Below the pieces are notes generated by a model. It had not been told where the DNA came from, did not search any database, and worked only from the letters and a program-made list of their open reading frames with translations. From contig JAVBNL010000018.1 in NCBI GenBank assembly GCA_031551515.1, positions 1 to 64,000 of the forward strand: a DNA stretch of 64,000 nucleotides, read 5' to 3'. Shown here piece by piece: positions 58,433 to 64,000 of this stretch. The translations under genes and the position numbers were made by a program. Within the stretch, counting starts at the first letter, position 1, and the number at the start of each line of letters is the position of its first letter. This stretch comes from FLUQ01 sp031551515 (GTDB lineage: Bacteria; Desulfobacterota; Desulfovibrionia; Desulfovibrionales; Desulfovibrionaceae).

Positions 58433-60937
58433 ATGAAGCACAGCGAACCCTTCGCCGCCGTCGGGCAGCTCAGCCTGGAACGGCGCGACCTTATCGCCTT
58501 TGAGCAGCGTCTGCGCGGGCAAATAGCCCGTTTTTTGCCGCACACGGCCTACAGTCTGCATTTTCCCGGCTCCAGCGGGGCGCGGGTTCCGGAATACATT
58601 TCGGCGGAACGCAGACTCTTTTTGCCGCTCTTTTCGCCCTCCGGCCCGGATGAAGGCGCCCTGCTCGGCGTTTTCGTGGCCAGAGGGGTGAAAGCCGCCG
58701 CCTATAAAGCTCTGGCCCCGCGCCTGCCCGACATAGCGGCCCTGGTTATGGAAAACCTGCTGTTGTACAAGGCCTCGCTGTGCGACCCGGTGACCGGCCT
58801 TTTCACGCGTGGGTATTTTCTCGACCGGGTGGCCCGTGAAGTGGAAGGCGCGCGCGGCGGCGCGCCGGAAAACGGCCCGGAAACCGTTGAAACGCCACGC
58901 GCCGGTTTGCCGCACGCCTGCCCCGGCGTTTTGGTCATCCGCCTGCAGGCCTTGCGCCGGGTGGCCCGCGATCACGGCTATCTGTTCGCCGACCAGGTCA
59001 TGGCCCTGTTGGGCGAAACCCTGCGCGGCCAGGGGCCGGAACAGGGCCTTGCCGCGCGCATCGGCGATTACGAGCTTGCCCTGCTGCTGCCCGCCGCCAC
59101 GGCCAAAGCCTGCCGCCGCCTGGCCGCCAGCGTTTTGAACACGCTTTCTTCCGTCAGCCTCAGCCACGAGCTGACCCGCGCGCGCATCAGCGCGCACGCC
59201 TGCGCGGGCTACGCCCTGTACCCCCAGGATATGGAAGGCGGCGCGTTTTTACGGCCCGCATCCGAACAGGCCCGCATTCTGCTGCGTAAAGCCCGCCTGG
59301 CGGCGGCGCTTGCGGCGGAAAAGTTCGCCGCCGGGGAAGGCGACCCCATTTTGGGCTTCGGCCGCATTCTGGCCGAAGGCGGCCGCATTCAAGAGGTGCT
59401 GCCTCTGTCTCGGGTCACCGTCAGCCTGGGTTCCGGCGTGGGCGCCCGCGAAGGGCAGCGCTTTTCCGTCTGGGCCTCCAACCATGCGGGGCCGGGCGGA
59501 CCGGGGGAATCAGGAGAACCCGGCGGCACGGCCCGTTACAAGGGCGAGATCGTGCTCATGGAAGTGGGGGAACATCATTCGCTGGCCGAGGTCATCCACC
59601 TGGGCGACCCGGCCTGGGGCATGGATGCGGGCGACATAACCACCCTGCTGCCCGAAGAGGTCTGGGGCGCATCGCGCACCTTGCGGCCGGCGCCGGAAGG
59701 GGAAGCCGCCCCCGACCCCCTGACCGGGCTGTTGCGCCACGGTGATTTTCTGGCCCGCTGGAGCGCGCGGCGCGAAGAATGCGCCGCCTTTTCCCTGGCC
59801 CTGGTACGCCTTGCTCCGCCCGCGGGCGGCCTTGCGGCGGAAGGGGAAGAGGGAGACGATGCGGCCCTGTCCGAAAGTCCGGCCGGCCAGGCCGAGCGCC
59901 TGATGGGCGAAGCGGTGCGCCTGGCCCGCGACGTGTTCGGCGCACAGATCACGGGCGGCCGCTACGGGTTGACCAGCCTGATCTTTTTTCATCCCGACAA
60001 GAGCCCTGAAGACCTCGCTGCAACCTATGCGGAACTGTGTACGCTGTTGACCGAGCGCCTGTTTCCCGGCCGCAGCCAAGAGGCATTCGCCGGCGGGTCG
60101 GTGCCGGTGGCCGCCGGCGTCGCCGGATACCCCTATCTTGATTTCCGCAAGGCGGACGTGCTTGAAAACAGCCGCAAGGCGCTGGAATACGGCATTTTGC
60201 TGCCCTATCCGCATGTGGGCGTCTTTGATTCTCTGGCTCTGACTATTGGCGCGGACAAGCGCTTCAGCCACGGCGACGTGCTGGGGGCCATGACCGAATA
60301 CAAGCAGGCGCTTTTGGCCGACGAAGAAAACGCCCTGGCCTGGAACTCGCTGGGCGTCTGCCACGCCCGGCTGGGCCGCCACGCCGAGGCCAGAGCCTAC
60401 TTCGACAAAGCCCTTGCAACGCGTCCCAAAGATAGTATGACACTGTATAATATGGGCTACAGCTGCCAGTGCCTTGGCGAGCCCAAAGAGGCCCGGCGCT
60501 GGTACACGCGCTGCCTGGATGAAAGCCCGGAGCATACCTACGCCCTGATCCGTCTGGGGCAGCTGGCGGAGGGGGAAAAAGCCCTGGCCAAAGCGCGGAA
60601 ACTGTACGCCAAAGCCGGGGAAGCCCCCGGCGGCAAAGCCCTTTCCCGGCGCTATCTTGCCGGGCTGGCCCTGAAAACCGGCAAGGCCGATGAGGCGCGC
60701 GAACATCTGCACGAAGCGCTCAGCCTTGACCCGCAAAACGCCGTGGCCCTGCATATGCTGGCGGGCCTGTACCTGGACGGCGGCGACGACGTGGCCGTGG
60801 CCGAAACCCTGGCCCGGCAAAGCGTGGCCCTGCGGCCCGGCTTGAAAGCGGGCTGGCTGGTGCTGGCCCGGGCGCTGGAAACGGCCGGACGCCAGAGCGA
60901 CGCGCGCGAAGCGTTCCTGCGCGCCGGGGAACTGTAA
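58433..60937 (+). CDS. Tandem degenerate GGDEF protein with C-terminal TPR repeats
   Basis: An 834-residue cytoplasmic protein. A first GGDEF-like domain begins with DPVTGLFTRGYFLDRV near 119, but its active loop reads GDYEL. A second begins with DPLTGLLRHGDFLARW near 428 with loop GGRYG. Neither loop has the GG(D/E)EF needed to make c-di-GMP, so both are probably catalytically dead sensors or effectors. From about 611 there are five or six TPR units (ALAWNSLGVCHARLGRHAEARAYFDKAL and the following). No membrane segment. The ATG at 58433 is the first after hairpin element G; its ribosome binding site is weak. Confidence 0.85.
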   Translation: MKHSEPFAAVGQLSLERRDLIAFEQRLRGQIARFLPHTAYSLHFPGSSGARVPEYISAERRLFLPLFSPSGPDEGALLGVFVARGVKAAAYKALAPRLPDIAALVMENLLLYKASLCDPVTGLFTRGYFLDRVAREVEGARGGAPENGPETVETPRAGLPHACPGVLVIRLQALRRVARDHGYLFADQVMALLGETLRGQGPEQGLAARIGDYELALLLPAATAKACRRLAASVLNTLSSVSLSHELTRARISAHACAGYALYPQDMEGGAFLRPASEQARILLRKARLAAALAAEKFAAGEGDPILGFGRILAEGGRIQEVLPLSRVTVSLGSGVGAREGQRFSVWASNHAGPGGPGESGEPGGTARYKGEIVLMEVGEHHSLAEVIHLGDPAWGMDAGDITTLLPEEVWGASRTLRPAPEGEAAPDPLTGLLRHGDFLARWSARREECAAFSLALVRLAPPAGGLAAEGEEGDDAALSESPAGQAERLMGEAVRLARDVFGAQITGGRYGLTSLIFFHPDKSPEDLAATYAELCTLLTERLFPGRSQEAFAGGSVPVAAGVAGYPYLDFRKADVLENSRKALEYGILLPYPHVGVFDSLALTIGADKRFSHGDVLGAMTEYKQALLADEENALAWNSLGVCHARLGRHAEARAYFDKALATRPKDSMTLYNMGYSCQCLGEPKEARRWYTRCLDESPEHTYALIRLGQLAEGEKALAKARKLYAKAGEAPGGKALSRRYLAGLALKTGKADEAREHLHEALSLDPQNAVALHMLAGLYLDGGDDVAVAETLARQSVALRPGLKAGWLVLARALETAGRQSDAREAFLRAGEL

Positions 60938-60942
60938 CGGGC

Positions 60943-61000
60943 AAAGGGGCGCTGCCCCTTTGAAACCCCGCAAGGGGCCTGAGGTCCCTTGACCCCGCAA
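60943..61000. repeat. GC-rich palindromic element, copy 2, intergenic
   Basis: AAAGGGGCGCTGCCCCTTT, a perfect hairpin, is followed by ACCCCGCAAGGGGCCTGAGGTCCCTTG. In reverse it has the same block order as the copy at 7291-7340. It occupies the whole gap between the GGDEF gene and the RND adaptor and may also act as a weak attenuator. Confidence 0.75.
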
Positions 61001-61015
61001 TAGGGGGGATAACTT

Positions 61016-62326
61016 ATGAATATACGCCGCATTTGCACGCTACTGACAGTCTGTCTGGCTGTTGTTTTCGCCCTGAGTTTTTCCGCCCAGGCCATGGGCT
61101 CGAAACCCGAAGGCGGCAAAAACGCCACCGTCGGAGCGGCCGGGGGCATGCCGCCTGCTGGAGGAGCGGGGGGTGGAGCGGGCCGCATGGCCATGCCGCC
61201 TACCCCGGTGCGCGCCCAGGCAGTCATCAAGGGCGATTTTCCCATTTACTTTTACGGTCTGGGCACGGTTACCGCCACCAATACCGTCACCGTGCGCAGC
61301 CGGGTTGACGGCCAGCTGATGCGCCTGGCCTTTGCCGAAGGGCAGACCGTCAAGGCGGGCGATCTTTTGGTCGAGATCGACCCCCGCCCCTATCAGGCCC
61401 AGCTTTCGCAGTACGAAGGCCAACTGATGCGCGACCAGGCGCTCTTGCGCAACGCAAAGCAGGATTTGGCCCGCTACAAGGTGCTGCTGCCGCAAGACTC
61501 CGCCACGCCCCAGCAGGTGGACGCGCAAGAATCGCTGGTACGCCAGTATGAAGGGGCCATCAAGGTGGATCAGGCCCAAATCGACGCCGTGCGTTTGAAC
61601 CTGACCTATTGCCGCATCACCGCGCCCATTTCCGGCCGTTTGGGGCTGAAACAGGTGGATGTGGGCAACATGGTGCGCGCGTCAGACAGCATGGGCCTGG
61701 TGGTCATCACCCAGGTCAGGCCCATCATGGTGCTGTTCACGGTGACGGAAGCGCAGCTGCCCCGGGTGCTGGCCGGGGTGAAGGCGGGCAGAACCCTGAC
61801 AGTGGAGGCGTGGGATAGAAGCCGCACCCAGCTTCTGGCCACGGGCAAGCTCTTGACCCTCGACAACCTGATTGACACCAGCACTGGCACCATCAAGCTG
61901 AAAGCGGAATTTTCCAACGAAGACGACTCGCTCTTTCCCAACCAGTTCGTCAACGCGCGCATTCTTGCGGATACGATCAAAGGCGCGGTTCTGGCCCCCA
62001 CCCCCGCCGTGCAGCGCGGCAACCAGGGGTCATACGTGTATGCCGTGAAAGACGGCGTGGTGCGCCTGCGCGAAGTGCGCACCGGGGACGTGAGCGACGA
62101 CTATACGGTCATTCTTGACGGCGCGCAGCCGGGCGACGTGCTGGTCATCGACGGCCTGGACCGCCTGCGCGACGGCGCGCCCGTGGTCATAACCCCGGCG
62201 GGCAAGCTGCCCGGCGTGGTGCCCGGCTCGGTGAAAGGCACGACGGAAGAAAATTCCGGCGCGGCAGCGAAGCCTGACGTTCCTGCGCGCAGCGGCTCAC
62301 GAAACGGCCCGGCCCGGCCGCGCTGA
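61016..62326 (+). CDS. RND efflux periplasmic adaptor (MdtA/AcrA-like)
   Basis: A 436-residue membrane-fusion protein with a signal peptide (ICTLLTVCLAVVFALSFSAQA). A Gly/Met-rich linker is followed by the lipoyl half-motifs (VTVRSRVDGQLMRLAFAEGQTVKAGDLLVEIDPRPY), the coiled-coil hairpin, the beta-barrel (RITAPISGRLGLKQVDVGNMV) and the membrane-proximal domain. It bridges the pump downstream to an outer-membrane channel not seen in this window. The resemblance is nearest to MdtA. GGGGGGAT precedes the ATG; the pump gene starts 10 bases after its stop. Confidence 0.92.
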   Translation: MNIRRICTLLTVCLAVVFALSFSAQAMGSKPEGGKNATVGAAGGMPPAGGAGGGAGRMAMPPTPVRAQAVIKGDFPIYFYGLGTVTATNTVTVRSRVDGQLMRLAFAEGQTVKAGDLLVEIDPRPYQAQLSQYEGQLMRDQALLRNAKQDLARYKVLLPQDSATPQQVDAQESLVRQYEGAIKVDQAQIDAVRLNLTYCRITAPISGRLGLKQVDVGNMVRASDSMGLVVITQVRPIMVLFTVTEAQLPRVLAGVKAGRTLTVEAWDRSRTQLLATGKLLTLDNLIDTSTGTIKLKAEFSNEDDSLFPNQFVNARILADTIKGAVLAPTPAVQRGNQGSYVYAVKDGVVRLREVRTGDVSDDYTVILDGAQPGDVLVIDGLDRLRDGAPVVITPAGKLPGVVPGSVKGTTEENSGAAAKPDVPARSGSRNGPARPR

Positions 62327-62336
62327 CGGGTGCAAC

Positions 62337-64000
62337 GTGAACCCTTCACGCCTGTTCATACTCCGGCCCATCGCCACATCGCTGCTCATGGCGGCGCTGT
62401 TCCTTTCGGGCGTAGTGGCGTTCCGTTTCCTGCCTATTTCCGCCCTGCCGGAAATAGATTACCCCACCATGCAGGTGCTGACCCTGTACCCCGGCGGCAG
62501 CCCGGAGGTCATGGCTTCCGGCATCACCGCGCCGCTTGAGCGCCAGTTCGGCCAGATGCCGGGCCTGACCCAGATGAGCTCCATCAGTTCCAACGGCGCA
62601 TCGGTCATCACCCTGCAATTTTCGCTGGAAATGTCGCTGGACGTGGCGGAACAGGAAGTACAGGCCGCCATCAACGCGGCCAACAATCTGCTGCCTTCCG
62701 ACCTGCCCACATCCCCGGTTTACAGCAAGGTCAACCCGGCTGACCCGCCCATTCTGACCTTGGCCGTGACCAGCCCCACCCTGCCCATACCCAAGGTGGC
62801 GGATTTTGTGGATACCCGCCTGGCGCAGAAAATTTCGCAAATATCCGGCGTCGGCCTGGTCAGCCTTTCCGGCGGGCAGCGCCCGGCCGTGCGGGTGCGC
62901 CTTAACCCCAAAGCGCTGGCCGCTTACGGTTTCAGTATGGAAGACGCCCGCACCGCCATCGCCAACGCCAACGTGAACCTGCCCAAAGGCAGTTTTGATG
63001 GGCCGTTGCGCGCCTCGACCATTGACGCCAACGACCAGCTGCGCCACGCGGACGAGTATCTGGACCTGATTCTCGGCTACAAGAACGGTTCCGCCGTGCG
63101 CCTGCGCGACGTGGCCGCCGCCGTGGAAGGGGCGGAAAACGTGCGCCTGCGCGCCTGGGCCGGGGAACAGCAGGCCATCATCGTCAACATTCAACGCCAG
63201 CCGGGGGCCAACGTCATCGCCGTGGCCGACCGGGTCAAAGAACTGCTGCCGCAACTGCGCGCGTCGCTTCCCGGTTCCGTGGACGTGCGGGTTCTGACCG
63301 ACAGAACGACCACCATCCGCGCATCCGTGCACGACGTGGAGATTGAGCTGGTGCTGGCCGTGCTCCTTGTGGCGTTCGTGACCTTCCTTTTTCTGCACAA
63401 CCTGCCCGCTACCTTCATCCCTACGGTGGCCGTGCCGCTCTCTCTGGTGGGCACCTTCGGGGTCATGTACATGGCCGGGTTTTCGCTGAACAACCTGACC
63501 CTTATGGCGCTGGCCATCGCCACCGGTTTCGTGGTGGACGACGCCATCGTGGTCATCGAAAATATCAGCCGCTACCGCGAAATGGGCCAAAGCCCCCTTG
63601 AGGCCGCTCTGCACGGCGCGGGGCAGATCGGCTTTACCATTATCTCGCTGACCTTTTCGCTGGTAGCGGTGCTCATCCCGCTGCTGTTCATGGAAGACGT
63701 GGTGGGGCGGCTGTTCCGCGAATTCGCCGTGACCCTGGCGGTTTCCATTTTGCTTTCCGCCGTAATTTCGCTGACCCTCACGCCCATGATGTGCGCCTAT
63801 ATTTTGCGGCATAAAGCGGAAGACAAGCCCGGCAGGCTTGAAATAGCGTTGACCCGCTTTTTTGACGCGGTCATAGCCCGCTATGACAAAGCGCTGGTCG
63901 TGGTGCTGCGCCACCAGGGCCTGACCCTGGCCGTGACCGTGGCCACGCTGCTTTTATCCGCGACCTTGTATGTCGTGGTCCCCAAGGGCTTTATTCCGGT
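62337..64000 (+). CDS. RND efflux pump inner-membrane subunit (MdtB/MdtC-like), 3' end outside window
   Basis: The frame is open from the GTG at 62337 to the window end, 554 codons of an expected 1030 or so. The N-terminus NPSRLFILRPIATSLLMAALF and LPEIDYPTMQVLTLYPGGSPEVM match MdtB/MdtC closely. The proton-relay pair D401-D402 is present in GFVVDDAIVVIENISRYRE. These pumps export bile salts, novobiocin and similar compounds using proton influx. It forms an operon with the adaptor upstream. GTG is chosen because it gives the exact family start. Confidence 0.92.
   Translation, partial: MNPSRLFILRPIATSLLMAALFLSGVVAFRFLPISALPEIDYPTMQVLTLYPGGSPEVMASGITAPLERQFGQMPGLTQMSSISSNGASVITLQFSLEMSLDVAEQEVQAAINAANNLLPSDLPTSPVYSKVNPADPPILTLAVTSPTLPIPKVADFVDTRLAQKISQISGVGLVSLSGGQRPAVRVRLNPKALAAYGFSMEDARTAIANANVNLPKGSFDGPLRASTIDANDQLRHADEYLDLILGYKNGSAVRLRDVAAAVEGAENVRLRAWAGEQQAIIVNIQRQPGANVIAVADRVKELLPQLRASLPGSVDVRVLTDRTTTIRASVHDVEIELVLAVLLVAFVTFLFLHNLPATFIPTVAVPLSLVGTFGVMYMAGFSLNNLTLMALAIATGFVVDDAIVVIENISRYREMGQSPLEAALHGAGQIGFTIISLTFSLVAVLIPLLFMEDVVGRLFREFAVTLAVSILLSAVISLTLTPMMCAYILRHKAEDKPGRLEIALTRFFDAVIARYDKALVVVLRHQGLTLAVTVATLLLSATLYVVVPKGFIP

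Noticed and set aside
1..64000. tRNA and rRNA genes
   Set aside because: I looked for T-arm words (GGTTCGA-type) with acceptor pairing and for conserved rRNA words and found none that hold up; a dedicated search would be needed to exclude a divergent tRNA.

Overview
The window looks like a GC-rich (roughly 60 percent, by eye) chromosomal segment of a strictly anaerobic deltaproteobacterium, most likely of the Desulfovibrionaceae. Evidence for this is a bacterioferritin very close to the Fe-coproporphyrin Bfr known from Desulfovibrio, a CoA-disulfide/polysulfide-type reductase with a rhodanese tail, a ferredoxin-ASKHA (RACo-type) reductive activator, a TRAP transporter next to CoA-transfer genes, and flagellar FliM. 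This assignment is inference; no rRNA or tRNA gene was seen in the window.

Layout: 1-5700 carries housekeeping and envelope genes (recD2 helicase, cupin, a thioesterase-amidohydrolase pair, lipoprotein MltA, a Lys-rich exported peptide). 5950-13100 is accessory DNA: a phage lysis and packaging cassette (endolysin, holin, XhlA-like, terminase small and large subunits, a GNAT-like protein) running straight into a short Rhs protein with a C-terminal JAMM-type putative toxin, a lipoprotein that is a candidate immunity protein, a strong terminator, and then a promoterless duplicate of the Rhs tip. 13200-34900 is mostly core genome: HAD phosphatases, a methyltransferase, Bfr, a PLP decarboxylase behind a Csd4-like peptidoglycan carboxypeptidase, the dnaX-ybaB-recR cluster, a glycosyltransferase, TatD, the disulfide reductase, two Kef-type antiporters, a UDP-glucuronate decarboxylase-like enzyme, QueG, pirin, and an alkylhydroperoxidase-fold pair.

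35500-42700 contains an amino-acid handling operon (unknown His-rich protein, asparaginase, meso-DAP dehydrogenase), a separately terminated GntP-like permease, an Rsm22-type methyltransferase and a TauE/SafE exporter. 42800-52600 is a coherent catabolic island: a sigma-54 activator diverges from a CMD-fold protein, a CaiB-type CoA transferase, a DUF35 protein, a thiolase, a DctPQM TRAP transporter and Kbl. A good -24/-12 promoter sits in the divergent gap. Together they suggest import of an organic acid, CoA activation and thiolytic cleavage under RpoN control.

52600-64000 returns to core functions: a RACo-like activator, fliM, a Fur-family regulator, comF, an iron-sulfur flavoprotein, a metallo-beta-lactamase hydrolase, a tandem degenerate GGDEF/TPR protein, and an RND efflux pair whose pump gene runs off the window end. 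Two families of dispersed palindromic elements are scattered through the window: seven copies of a roughly 60-130 bp hairpin element in intergenic gaps, and two copies of a GGGG/CCCC-rich element, one of them captured in frame inside the terminase small-subunit gene.
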